The notes under the pieces are model-generated. The model ran no database searches. It had not been told where the DNA came from and saw only the letters and a program-made list of their open reading frames with translations. DNA of 64,000 nt from a filamentous cyanobacterium CCP2 (GTDB lineage: Bacteria; Cyanobacteriota; Cyanobacteriia; Elainellales; Elainellaceae): NCBI GenBank assembly GCA_003003615.1, contig PVWD01000003.1, positions 23,930 through 87,929 of the forward strand, given 5' to 3'. Shown in pieces: positions 24,666 through 33,537 of this stretch. The number at the start of each line of letters is the position of its first letter. Positions within the stretch are counted from its first letter, which is position 1. Both the position numbers and the translations under genes were made by a program.

Positions 24666-27473
24666 TCACCTCATTTGTGTAATAGAATGGCGACTGTTTG
24701 CTGAATCGAGTTGAGATTGAGGATGAATCACTTCAACCGTGGATGGATGACCTTCTGGGGCGATCGTGTCCATTGAGCGACCGGATTGCATGGCATGAAC
24801 ATACGCATCTGCAAACGCTTTGTATCCTGCAAACTTGTTGGCATATTGAGCGAGTACACGATGTCTAGCCCGTTGTTCTTTCTGGTTATTCGCCACCGCT
24901 GCTAGTAACTCTGGGGAGGGATGGTGCCGACATTGGACGAGTCTGGCATCGGCATCGACAAGCCAGTGCGAACACAACTGAGATGGATTGGTGCGGAAGG
25001 ATTCATCGGTATTGGGCAGCAGCACGGCAGGATCGTAGCCAAAGAAGCGTTCGTAGGATGCCAGGGCATTCGGTTGAATCGCGCCAATCAAACGAGTATT
25101 GAGGTTCTGAAGGATTTGCGATCCGGCGATCGAGTTGGCGATCGTGTCGGGATCTTGCCCAATAATCAACGGACGAATGCCAGCCTTTGCACCATTGGCG
25201 CACACCTGACCAATGATTTGAGCAATGCCGTTGTACTTGAACAGAATGGGACTTTCATCGATCGCCAGTAGAGAATCCGTAACCTCCAACGCTTTGCGGA
25301 ACGCCATTGATTGTGCCGAGAGCGCTAGGACTGCGGCTTCAATGTTGTCTCCCACATTCCGCAGCGCGAACACGCTTAGTCGCGCATCGGTGCGAATGGT
25401 GGAGGGTTGAGAAATGGCTTTGCCCACTCGACTAGTGAGCCATCCCTGTAACTCCAGCAGGATGGTGGCAACTGCTTCACGAGCTAATTCTGAATCCACG
25501 CCCAGATCCAGTTCCCTGACCGTTTCCACAAAATCAACCAGCGTCGGCATCTGTCTCCAGTCCGCACTGCCAAAACCTTGTTCAAATGCCGCGTGATACC
25601 GATTCTGAATTTGCGAATCCGCAAAGAAAACGGCAAGTGCTTGCCAGAGAATCGTGTAGACTCGCTTTCCCAGTTGTCCCTCAGTTTGAGTGCCCATCAC
25701 CATTGTGTTGAGCGCCTTGACCAGGAACTCCTTGTAATCTTCCAGGCGTTCTTCCTGCTGTTGGGGGGGTAAATGACGCAAGTTTGGGATCTGAAACAGG
25801 TTATTGCGCTCTGAGCCAATGTCGAAATACGCACCTTGATCTCCGAAGAACTTCACCAAATCGGTGTAGGTGGTCGTGCCATCGGGTTTGGGGTAATCCA
25901 GGGAAATCACATTCATGCCGTGCGCGATCGCCCATATAAAAATATCCGATGCCAAAACAGATTTACCGCTACGGGTCTCCCCAAAAATAAGAATGCCTCG
26001 GTGCTTGCCTGTAAAGTCGATCAGTAGCGGCATATTACCTTGCCGAGTGATTAGCTCCAGTCCTTTGGAATCAACTGCTCTGGTACAAGCCAACGGCATC
26101 AAGCCTGGAGCTTCATTGGTCAGATACATTTGCTTACGGTCGTCCCCTAATAGCCATCCCTCCACGATCGGGAGTGACTTGAGCCACAATGACCATGCCA
26201 CTTCCGTTTCCCGAATAAACTCGCCTTGAGGAAACACATGAGTGATTTTTTGACAGGATTCATTCAAGCTTTCTGGGTCATCCCGATGTACCAGTGCCAG
26301 AACGCTGATCCAAATTGGCATGGCTCCCTCAAAAATTCTCTCTTGGGCTTCAATGCCGCGCTTAGCTCGTACTTGTGAAGCCACATCGACATTCTTAAAC
26401 TCGGTAGCGCGATGCGTCGCGGTGATGTTCTGTCGAGTCAGTCGTTGCAGCGTAATGCGGGTCATCATCCGATCGGCAGCGGCTAACTCACAAACTACCT
26501 CACAATCCGGAACATCTGAAAGCGCTTGCCAGAGATAATAGAGTTGATGTTCGGGTGAGACAAAACCTGTTGGTTTGGATTCTAGAGCTAAAGTGCCCAC
26601 AAACTTGCCTCGCACTCGTACCCATTGGCGATCAGCTTTGGGATGAGAAGGATGCCCATGTTCCCCTCGAACCAACACGGAAACGGCATGAAGCTCCTCT
26701 CGGATCTCTTCTTCCAGAGAAAGATTGCCCTTATCATCTTGCAAGACCAGGCATTGAGGCAGGGGAGGCGGTTGCAACGTGTTAAATTGTTGCCATAAGT
26801 AACCCCACAGATCATCAGCGGTCATAGGGGATGCTTGCAGTCCCATACGGGAATTAATCAAGTTCTCCCAATGCAGATAGCCGTAACTGAATGCGCGTTC
26901 TAGCATTTGCTGATAGTGTTCATATTCCTTACGCTCCTTCATTCCTTTGAGCGTGTCATACTGTTCAATCATCCAGGCAAGCAACTTCTCCAGTCGATCG
27001 GAACTCATTCCTTTACCAGGTTCGATCGCGTAGGTGGCAAAGAGATAGAGTTGTTTCGTTTGTCGTTCGCTTTGTTGAGTTAATAATCGCGTCGAACGCT
27101 GTTGCGCCAGTAGTAAAAACTGTGTTTCCAAACTGTCAGTTGCATTGATTAGCTGTTCTAATTCTTGCTGGCGTTGCCCATCATTCGCAAACGAACGCAG
27201 ATGGATGCGGAGCCGATCGCCTGGACGAAAGCCTTTCAGTCCAGCTTCAATTCGCTCCAGGGTTGCTTCAGCTTGTTCTCTGGAGAGCATTGTATGAATG
27301 CCTGGTGCTTGGAAGCCAAACACAAAGCTAAATTGTTGTCCCCGCTTGAGCAGATAAGCGCCGACATTTCGCCCTCGCAGGGCTAGTTTACAAATACACT
27401 CCAATTGCGTTTCGTCTTCAAACGGCTTGAAGTGATAGCGTTGATTTCTAGTGCGTGGTTTAGTTGTCATCAT
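24666..27473 (-). CDS. VirB4/TraC-like conjugation ATPase
   Basis: VirB4 proteins power pilus assembly and substrate transfer at the inner membrane. This 935-residue protein has the family's long N-terminal domain and a C-terminal RecA-like ATPase: Walker A GETRSGKS at ~497, followed by the typical VISLDYPKPDGTTTYTDL, and Walker B SLLAIDESP near residue 736. The downstream segment ANGAKAGIRPLIIGQDPDTI is the usual motif region of the VirB4/TraC family. It overlaps the start of the VirB3-like gene upstream by 14 bases. Confidence 0.88.
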   Translation of the reverse strand: MMTTKPRTRNQRYHFKPFEDETQLECICKLALRGRNVGAYLLKRGQQFSFVFGFQAPGIHTMLSREQAEATLERIEAGLKGFRPGDRLRIHLRSFANDGQRQQELEQLINATDSLETQFLLLAQQRSTRLLTQQSERQTKQLYLFATYAIEPGKGMSSDRLEKLLAWMIEQYDTLKGMKERKEYEHYQQMLERAFSYGYLHWENLINSRMGLQASPMTADDLWGYLWQQFNTLQPPPLPQCLVLQDDKGNLSLEEEIREELHAVSVLVRGEHGHPSHPKADRQWVRVRGKFVGTLALESKPTGFVSPEHQLYYLWQALSDVPDCEVVCELAAADRMMTRITLQRLTRQNITATHRATEFKNVDVASQVRAKRGIEAQERIFEGAMPIWISVLALVHRDDPESLNESCQKITHVFPQGEFIRETEVAWSLWLKSLPIVEGWLLGDDRKQMYLTNEAPGLMPLACTRAVDSKGLELITRQGNMPLLIDFTGKHRGILIFGETRSGKSVLASDIFIWAIAHGMNVISLDYPKPDGTTTYTDLVKFFGDQGAYFDIGSERNNLFQIPNLRHLPPQQQEERLEDYKEFLVKALNTMVMGTQTEGQLGKRVYTILWQALAVFFADSQIQNRYHAAFEQGFGSADWRQMPTLVDFVETVRELDLGVDSELAREAVATILLELQGWLTSRVGKAISQPSTIRTDARLSVFALRNVGDNIEAAVLALSAQSMAFRKALEVTDSLLAIDESPILFKYNGIAQIIGQVCANGAKAGIRPLIIGQDPDTIANSIAGSQILQNLNTRLIGAIQPNALASYERFFGYDPAVLLPNTDESFRTNPSQLCSHWLVDADARLVQCRHHPSPELLAAVANNQKEQRARHRVLAQYANKFAGYKAFADAYVHAMQSGRSMDTIAPEGHPSTVEVIHPQSQLDSANSRHSITQMR

Positions 27474-27771
27474 GGTTCAAACAGCAGCTATAGCGAACGT
27501 GTCCTCGTTTCCAATCTGGAACGGTCACAAACTTGTTCGTGAACTTCCAGGTTTTCTCCCCCACCACAATCCACCAACTACTGATACCCCAGGCACTCAC
27601 GACCATGAACACAGCAAAACCCAGATGGAAGAGAACTTGAGTCAGGAAATAGGCAAGAATCAGGATGATGCCGGATGGAGCCAGGAGGTTGGCAGGAATG
27701 GGTCCCAGAGTGGGCTGTTGTCCCAGGCTTTGATTTACTATCCGAAAGGGTTGCTCATGTCGTTGGGTCAT
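27460..27771 (-). CDS. VirB3/TrbD/TraL-like small membrane protein
   Basis: A 103-residue protein with two adjacent hydrophobic segments (LLAPSGIILILAYFLTQVLF; GFAVFMVVSAWGISSWWIVV), located immediately before VirB4 and overlapping it. This size, topology and position are characteristic of VirB3-type proteins, which form a complex with VirB4. AGGAG precedes ATG 27771 at nine bases. Confidence 0.68.
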   Translation of the reverse strand: MTQRHEQPFRIVNQSLGQQPTLGPIPANLLAPSGIILILAYFLTQVLFHLGFAVFMVVSAWGISSWWIVVGEKTWKFTNKFVTVPDWKRGHVRYSCCLNHDDN

Positions 27772-27807
27772 GATGACTAACTCCTGAGAAAGAGTGGCAG
27801 CTTAAGT

Positions 27808-28212
27808 TCAGCCATCTGCTCCCCCACCTGCCCCTCCGCCTGCGCCATCTCCAAAGAACAAGGCACTCAATCCTTCCACCAATACGACCGCCGCTACAAT
27901 GATGAAGGCATTTTGAGCCAGGGGTTGCCATTGTTCTCCCCGTTGAGCTTGGTAAATAGCGAAAAAGACAAAACCCACAGCAGACACCCAAATGACGACA
28001 CGGATCAACCCAAAGAGAAACGTAATAATTTCGCTATCCAGGTATTCACCGAAGATCGTGTCTACCTCGTCTTCAGCGGTATCAAAGATTTGAGCGATAG
28101 CAGGATTGGCGTTAGTGGTAATGGCGAGGAAAAGGAATGTGCCCAGCAAAAGCCCCAGCGTTCTATACCCACCCATGCGCTGAAACCAGGGATGAGAAGT
28201 GAGCATTATCAT
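27808..28212 (-). CDS. VirB2/TrbC-like pilin, first gene of the transfer operon
   Basis: From ATG 28212 (or ATG 28206) the product is a pilin-like protein of ~134 residues. It has a signal sequence ending in ANPAIAQ, a short acidic segment, two long hydrophobic helices (IITFLFGLIRVVIWVSAVGFVFF; AFIIVAAVVLVEGLSALFF) and a Gly-rich tail GDGAGGGAGGGADG. This is the VirB2/TrbC pilin layout. The frame stays open to 28479, but that extension crosses two inverted repeats and has poor coding character, so I exclude it. No clear Shine-Dalgarno is seen, so the exact start is uncertain. Confidence 0.68.
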   Translation of the reverse strand: MIMLTSHPWFQRMGGYRTLGLLLGTFLFLAITTNANPAIAQIFDTAEDEVDTIFGEYLDSEIITFLFGLIRVVIWVSAVGFVFFAIYQAQRGEQWQPLAQNAFIIVAAVVLVEGLSALFFGDGAGGGAGGGADG

Positions 28213-28366
28213 CAATTGATTGAAAGCGATCGGGAAGCGTAGGAAAAGACAGCCGACACTAACAACGAAATACAGCGTGACTGGAAACTGAAGCACCAGA
28301 AGTAACCCACACAGACTGAACGATGTGAAAACTGGAAGTGAAAAAGATGAAAAACGATGAATACCC

Positions 28367-28385
28367 CTCTCAAGCGAGTTGAGAG
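28367..28385. repeat. Inverted repeat CTCTCAA-5-TTGAGAG
   Basis: Perfect 7-bp inverted repeat with a five-base loop (GCGAG), about 155 bases upstream of the pilin ATG in the leader of the transfer operon. It could be an RNA hairpin or an operator. Confidence 0.6.
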
Positions 28386-28451
28386 AAATTCGAGTGTTGT
28401 TCATGTTGAGTAATCCTGGAATGAGAATTGACAGAAATAATGAAAGGCAAC

Positions 28452-28476
28452 ATTGACCTAAACAAATCAGGTCAAT
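28452..28476. repeat. Inverted repeat ATTGACCT-9-AGGTCAAT
   Basis: Perfect 8-bp inverted repeat with nine-base spacer, upstream of the transfer operon. Its dyad form fits a binding site for a dimeric regulator or relaxosome protein; the ribbon-helix-helix-like protein encoded at 29206 is the obvious candidate. Confidence 0.6.
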
Positions 28477-29205
28477 CAATTACTAGCCTTTGTCGTAATC
28501 GCTCTCCTCACATCAAGTGCGAACGCAATCGAGCAAACTTTAGTTAAAATCTCAAAGCAACGGCTTGAATGTCTTCTTGCAGTGGTCATCAGAAGCGTAG
28601 AGACCAACCCAAGCCAACATCGATCAAATTTTTCATCGCTGCTAGCTTTTCAGGTGCGTAACAGAAATAGAAATAGAAGCGGTAGATTGTGCCCTGAGCA
28701 GCGATCGGTCAAATGAGGATGGAACTGAGAAATCCTAGAATCAACGAGACGAGATTGATAGACCTTCAAGAAGTAGAGCCAAGAATCAAGTCCCACAAAA
28801 TGTCATAAAGTTGTACTTGAAGTAATAGTCTAACAACTTGTAAGAACACGCAAGCGTTTTTATATTTGTTTAAGAAATGGATGTACTTTCTTGAAGCTGT
28901 TCCAATTCATTTCATAACTTACACCAATGGAAATCTCCCTGTACCTGGTCTCACCTCATTTCGAGTGGATGGATGACAACCTACTCTATCTTGGAGGTGG
29001 CACGTGTTATTTTGAAGCTTCCTTGTAGAAGGTGCTTGCTGAGAAGTTCTATCAGTAGGACAATTTTATGTTGAAGTCAATGTGAAGTAAACCTGGTTCC
29101 TGAATCAGGCACTATAGCATTTCCATAAAATCCTTGTCTCTTTATTTACAGACCCAGCCACGAGAATTAGGATGACATCAGTTGTTTTGATGGAAGTTCG
29201 GCTAG

Positions 29206-29649
29206 ATGTCAAGTCCTAAGAAGACCGATAAGGAGTTACCTCCTCATCCCAAGTCAGGGCAAGATGAGCATTCTGAAGGTGCTTGTCGTCCTACTTTCTA
29301 CATGAGTACGGATCTATTGGCAGCGATTGAAGCACAATCGACAGTGGAGGATAAAAAACGATCGCCCTTTGTGGCTGAGGTGTTAGAGCTTCTGCTGGCT
29401 TCTCCGATGGGTGAGCAATTGCGGGAGAACGCTCAGAAACATCGCCGTAGCTTGGTGCATGAATTAGAGAGCAATCTGGTGTTGTTCAATGAGCATATTC
29501 CAACGGCTCGGATTGTCGAGTTAGCAGAAGCAAGCCAAAGACATCCCGATCAGATGCTAGTTCGGCTGATCTTGCTGGGACTGAGAGTCTATGAACGGGC
29601 GATCGCTCGCATGGAAGCAGACATTGAGGGCAGCAACGAACTGTCTTAA
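29206..29649 (+). CDS. Ribbon-helix-helix-like protein, candidate transfer regulator or relaxosome accessory
   Basis: A 147-residue protein with a charged disordered N-terminus, then a short strand followed by two helices (PTFYMSTDLLAAIEAQSTVEDKKRS / PFVAEVLELLLAS, ~29-66) reminiscent of ribbon-helix-helix DNA-binding domains. The rest is helical and Arg/Glu-rich. Proteins of this kind include MobC/TraM/TraY-type accessory factors and autoregulators. It is transcribed divergently from the transfer operon across the control region, which favours a regulatory role. The fold call is tentative. Confidence 0.6.
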   Translation: MSSPKKTDKELPPHPKSGQDEHSEGACRPTFYMSTDLLAAIEAQSTVEDKKRSPFVAEVLELLLASPMGEQLRENAQKHRRSLVHELESNLVLFNEHIPTARIVELAEASQRHPDQMLVRLILLGLRVYERAIARMEADIEGSNELS

Positions 29650-29947
29650 TACTGGAGCTTAATCTTTTTCAGCAAATATTCCGGATAGTTAAGAATCTTA
29701 ATGTATCAATAGACAAATGAAAATTACTGATACTCAAGGTCTCATTTATCTGTGAACTCCTGACTGAGGTAATTTAGCTCCGTTGCAGAGCGGATTGCCT
29801 GATGTTCGTAATTTAAGACAAGTACAGTTTAACAATATCGCTGTGTTTAGCAATTGATACAGCTTGTGGCTTGAGAATTCTACTTTTCAAGCGGCTCGTT
29901 GGGAATTCTGTTTTGTTTGTCTTCGACCGTTCGGATCTTAAACCACG
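29650..29947 (+). other. Intergenic region without recognised feature
   Basis: About 300 AT-rich bases between two rightward genes. I see no gene, strong hairpin or clear promoter here. Confidence 0.5.
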
Positions 29948-30433
29948 ATGGGTCGATATTTGACTAGGCGTTATGTTGCAGTCGATTGGGATGAGGCGGT
30001 CAGGTTAGCGGGTCTCGACCAAACGCCGATCGCGGAGATTCGTTACACTGCTGACGCGGAACTGATTCATCGCACCGAATGGTGGGCATGGTGGTCGGAT
30101 GAGTTGTTGACAATAGCGATCGGGCTACCAGAATCCCTTAACCCTCAAGGGCTTTCTACCGATGCAGTGGAATTGATGAGTGATGTTTGGGGTAGCGATT
30201 CTCCTCAACCTCAATGTGGGTGGCGAACATTGGCAAAAATTCAGAGCATTCTCTATCGTGAACCACTATCCGTGACTACAGATTTAAGAAATTCTCAGTT
30301 TGCAACCTGTGAATGTCTCATAGTTGAATTTTTTGATGGTAATCAGAGGAGTTTGTATCGTTTGTGGGCTGGGTATAACGAAGGATATTGGTGTGAGATT
30401 AGCTGGGAACCCCCAGACGGATGGGGGATGTAA
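29948..30433 (+). CDS. Hypothetical protein upstream of the MoxR/vWA operon
   Basis: A 161-residue acidic, Trp-rich protein (WDEAVRLAGL, HRTEWWAWWSDE, RLWAGYNEGYWCEISWEPPDG) without membrane segments. It has its own upstream region and ends about 130 bases before the AAA+ gene. The composition looks like a real cytoplasmic protein; I do not recognise the family. It may be an accessory gene of the following operon or independent cargo. Confidence 0.55.
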   Translation: MGRYLTRRYVAVDWDEAVRLAGLDQTPIAEIRYTADAELIHRTEWWAWWSDELLTIAIGLPESLNPQGLSTDAVELMSDVWGSDSPQPQCGWRTLAKIQSILYREPLSVTTDLRNSQFATCECLIVEFFDGNQRSLYRLWAGYNEGYWCEISWEPPDGWGM

Positions 30434-30520
30434 ATCTCACAGTCTCCTCCCACTGATCAATCGTGGTCGATTCTTTGTGTGCAGCAGCAGTTTATTTTCA
30501 AAACTATCTGCCTAAAGACA

Positions 30521-30543
30521 ACTACGGTTGTTATAAACGTAGT
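30521..30543. promoter_or_regulatory. Candidate operator upstream of the MoxR/vWA operon
   Basis: A perfect dyad ACTACG-11-CGTAGT whose spacer contains TTATAA, a -10-like hexamer, 18 bases before the first start codon of the operon. A repressor bound here would cover the promoter. No good -35 was seen, so this is a suggestion only. Confidence 0.35.
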
Positions 30544-30560
30544 AAGGATAACCTGGTTGA

Positions 30561-31574
30561 ATGACAAGGGTTCTGAAACCTGATCCTTACAATCCTTATC
30601 TTTCAGATATGCCTGTGAATGATACCTCTACAATCCCAATTTTGCCTTACAGCCAAATTGTAAGCCAGGAGCAAATTAAACTGGCGTTGGAAATTGCCTA
30701 TGTCGCCCCTCAAAGGTTGGGCGGTGTTCTGATCAGCGGGCAGCGAGGGACAGGCAAATCTACAGCAGTAAGAGCATTTGCCCGAATGGTCTATGGTCAG
30801 TTACCCGTGACACTACCCATTAACGCTACAGAAGATCGGGTAGTGGGTGGTTGGAAGATTGATGCTTTGATGCGAAGTGAACCAGACTGGCAAGATGGCT
30901 TGTTGGTGGAAGCCAATGGGAGGTTGCTCTATGTTGATGAGGTAAACCTGCTGGACGACCACATCGTTAATATCATCCTGGATGTCACTTCGACGGGTGT
31001 GCTGGTAGTTCAGCGAGAGGGGCAGAATAAGCAGCCTGAGAGAGTTGCGTTCACACTGGTTGGAACCATGAACCCGGAGGAGGGAGGGTTGCGTCCTCAG
31101 TTACTCGATCGCTTTGGGTTGATGGTGAGTGTGGCTGCTGAAACTGATGTGGAAAAACGGCTGGCAATTCTTCAAAATGTGCTGGCGTTTGACCAGGCAG
31201 TATCTGCTTTAGAGCAAACCGGAGCGTCTGACTGGCTCGATCGAGCAAGGCAGCAAGACCAGGAGAACTTAGAGAAATTACAGCAGGCGAAGGAGAGATT
31301 TAACTCCGTTGAAGTTCCTCCAGAAATACTGGGACTGTGCATCAAGCTGTCTGGCGAATTTCAGGCGGAAGGAAACCGGGGGGATTACATACTGGCGATG
31401 GCAGCGAAGGCATGTGCTGCCCTAGAAGGCGCATCGCAGGTCACTCGCAGTCATCTTAAAATGGTGGCGCCTCTGGCACTTCAGCATCGTCGTCCGCAAA
31501 TGGCGCAAAGTAGCCAGGAAGTTTGGAATGACCAGGATAGGGAAACTCTAGATCAATTGTTAGGCAGTGAGTAA
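30561..31574 (+). CDS. MoxR/ChlI-type AAA+ ATPase of a conflict operon
   Basis: A 337-residue AAA+ ATPase with Walker A GQRGTGKST (~56-64), the insert VGGWKIDALMRS typical of the ChlI/BchI and MoxR clades, Walker B LLYVDEVNLL and sensor region GTMNPEEGGLRPQLLDRFG. ChlI normally inserts magnesium into protoporphyrin with ChlD and ChlH. Here the gene is on mobile DNA, followed by a vWA gene (overlap of eight bases), a phosphorylase/CHAT fusion and a NACHT gene. This fits the MoxR-vWA NTP-dependent conflict systems described by Aravind and colleagues better than chlorophyll synthesis. It probably acts as a chaperone-like motor with the vWA partner. Confidence 0.85.
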   Translation: MTRVLKPDPYNPYLSDMPVNDTSTIPILPYSQIVSQEQIKLALEIAYVAPQRLGGVLISGQRGTGKSTAVRAFARMVYGQLPVTLPINATEDRVVGGWKIDALMRSEPDWQDGLLVEANGRLLYVDEVNLLDDHIVNIILDVTSTGVLVVQREGQNKQPERVAFTLVGTMNPEEGGLRPQLLDRFGLMVSVAAETDVEKRLAILQNVLAFDQAVSALEQTGASDWLDRARQQDQENLEKLQQAKERFNSVEVPPEILGLCIKLSGEFQAEGNRGDYILAMAAKACAALEGASQVTRSHLKMVAPLALQHRRPQMAQSSQEVWNDQDRETLDQLLGSE

Positions 31575-33537
31575 GGCAACCGCAGACTTAAGCAATCCCC
31601 TAATCCGAGGGTTGGCTTGTGCAGCCCTCCATCCTGGTCTGCGGAGTATCTTGGTATTTGACGCGGGGATCGCCACTCTACAGTTTGCCGCCCAAAATCT
31701 AACCTGGATGCTGAAGCAGGTGACGGGTTGCAAGGTTGTGCCAGTGCAGCTAGGAGTGGTTGAGACGGAAGAAGACCTTTGGGGTGGACTGGCATTGCAA
31801 CAGAGAGATGCCAAAGGTTCTTTTGAGTGGCAACAGGGACTACTGGCAGGTGGACGGGAGCAGGAGCTGAGGTTGGTTATTCTTCCAGACCTGACTCGTT
31901 TGAGTTTACCAACAGCAAGAGCCTGTGTTGCGTTGATGGGAAGTGAGGTTGCTTATCTGGAGCGGCATGGGCATCGGGATAGCTGGCAGCCAAAGCTTTG
32001 CTGGTTAGCTGGCTGTTCACGATCAGACGTTGGATTAGTGTCGCCTCATTTGCTGGATCGGTTTGCCCTCCGCTTAGCGGGTCAAGATTTGGTAACAAGC
32101 GATCGCGCAGAAGCAATCCAGAAATGGTTGGAGGAATCGGATAAGCAGGACTGTGAGGAAGATGCACTGCTACCGGAGTGGGTGGACACATTACAGCAGG
32201 CGGGGTTGTTCCATCCTGAGGTCACGCTGGAAGCCCAGAAGCGAGTCCTGAATTATATTTCTTCAACAGATGGCTACAGTGCCCGGCGAGAACTGGCACT
32301 CCTGCGGTTGGCTCAGGCAAATGCTCAGCTCTCCGAAGCAGATCAGGTGACAGCACAACAGGTAGATCAGGCAGCCAAGATGATTGGTCTGACACTGATA
32401 AAGCCAAATCTGGATGTAGACCCCAGAAAACCTGAACAGCCGAGCCAACCAGAATTAACCCCTGATCCAGACTCCTCTATTAGAAAAACTGGAGCTGAAG
32501 ACCAGGTTTTAATAAAAGAACGGGCACCTGCTCCGGTTCAAGAGCCTGTCTATGCTTCTGATACGACAGAAATCCTGCCGTCGCAGCCGATTCAGATGGA
32601 TAGTGCGATCGCCAATCCCTATCCTGAAGACACCACACCTGTTCAGCGAGAGGCAGCTTCACTGCGATTGCCAATTCGACGGTTCAAAAATGCGGTGTCA
32701 GGACGGGGAGCAATTGTTGGAGTTGAGCCAGCAACGACTCCACAAGATCTAGCTATTGTCAGTACCCTTCTGGAAGCAGCAAAATATCAGCAGATTCGGC
32801 AAACAGCATTGTTGGAGCGGCACGGCTCTGCAAGAGGTTTGGTTGAGTCTGGAAGTGAAGCCAATCTGAATGGGGAGCAATTCTCCTGGGAAGCCGTTTC
32901 GCGATCGCTCATTCTGCAACCAACCGATTTGCGGCGATATCGCCGGGCAGTAGTACCAGAGCAAATGCTGATGCTGGTCATGGATTACACCTGTCTGCGA
33001 GAGTGCCAATGGCAGGCAGCACTATTACCCTATTTGCAGTGGGCGTATGTCGAACGCGCCAGTCTTTGCCTGATTCAGGTCGGTGCAGCAAGTGCAACCC
33101 AGGAACTTCAGGCAGAGAAGATTGTCGCGCAGAACGTTCTGGTGCCCAGGATTAGCAATGGGCTGGAGGTCGGTGGAGGACAGGCAACACCACTGGCGCA
33201 TGGGCTGGATCTGGCATTGCAGACGTTGCGCCATGCTCTGCAACACGGGCGTAGTGCGGTACGGCAAGCGGTATTGGTTGTAGTTAGCGATGGGCGGGGG
33301 AATGTGCCGCTAAAGGCAAGTCAGATGAATCAGAAGCCCGAGAAGCCCGTGAATCGTCAGGGAATTGAGGATGCATTGCAGGTAGCACAGCAGATTGCTG
33401 ACCTGAAGCAAGTTGAGGCGGTGGTACTGAATCCGCAACCAAAGTACTATGCAGACCTGCCTGTAAAATTAGCGCAGGCATTAGGGGCAAAGATTGCGGC
33501 AATTCCATCACTCAGGGACTGGGAGGTGGATGAGTAA
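31567..33537 (+). CDS. ChlD-like protein with C-terminal von Willebrand A domain
   Basis: 656 residues. The N-terminal ~290 residues follow the MoxR/ChlI AAA fold but lack a proper Walker A (VFDAGIATLQFAAQN at the expected place), so it is an inactive AAA-like module, as in ChlD. A Pro/Glu-rich linker follows (~290-370). The C-terminal third is a vWA domain (MLMLVMDYTCLRECQWQAALLPYLQWAY ... VLVVVSDGRGN), in which the usual DxSxS metal site reads DYTCL and is degenerate. GTG 31567 overlaps the ATPase gene by eight bases, and the stop overlaps the next start by one base, so the three products are made in step. Partner role to the AAA+ ATPase is inferred. Confidence 0.82.
   Translation: MSKATADLSNPLIRGLACAALHPGLRSILVFDAGIATLQFAAQNLTWMLKQVTGCKVVPVQLGVVETEEDLWGGLALQQRDAKGSFEWQQGLLAGGREQELRLVILPDLTRLSLPTARACVALMGSEVAYLERHGHRDSWQPKLCWLAGCSRSDVGLVSPHLLDRFALRLAGQDLVTSDRAEAIQKWLEESDKQDCEEDALLPEWVDTLQQAGLFHPEVTLEAQKRVLNYISSTDGYSARRELALLRLAQANAQLSEADQVTAQQVDQAAKMIGLTLIKPNLDVDPRKPEQPSQPELTPDPDSSIRKTGAEDQVLIKERAPAPVQEPVYASDTTEILPSQPIQMDSAIANPYPEDTTPVQREAASLRLPIRRFKNAVSGRGAIVGVEPATTPQDLAIVSTLLEAAKYQQIRQTALLERHGSARGLVESGSEANLNGEQFSWEAVSRSLILQPTDLRRYRRAVVPEQMLMLVMDYTCLRECQWQAALLPYLQWAYVERASLCLIQVGAASATQELQAEKIVAQNVLVPRISNGLEVGGGQATPLAHGLDLALQTLRHALQHGRSAVRQAVLVVVSDGRGNVPLKASQMNQKPEKPVNRQGIEDALQVAQQIADLKQVEAVVLNPQPKYYADLPVKLAQALGAKIAAIPSLRDWEVDE

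Larger units (their letters stand above)
28213..29205 (+). other. Non-coding control region between the transfer operon and the next gene
   Basis: Nearly 1 kb separates the leftward transfer operon from the rightward gene at 29206. It is AT-rich with no convincing gene. It holds inverted repeats (annotated separately) at 28367-28385, 28452-28476 and a weaker one at 29092-29109 (CCTGGTT/AATCAGG). It must contain the transfer-operon promoter and is the best place in the window for an origin of transfer, but no nick consensus was recognised. Confidence 0.5.

Noticed and set aside
28213..28479. N-terminal extension of the pilin-like ORF up to 28479
   Set aside because: The extension crosses two perfect inverted repeats, has no ribosome site and would place a signal peptide in mid-protein.
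28849..28865. ACGC-AA-GCGT followed by a T run as a terminator
   Set aside because: The stem is only four base pairs and the position is not behind a gene.
30561..33537. Genuine magnesium chelatase subunits ChlI and ChlD
   Set aside because: The genes lie on mobile DNA in a conflict-type operon without chlH, the vWA metal site is degenerate, and the linkers differ from chelatase subunits.
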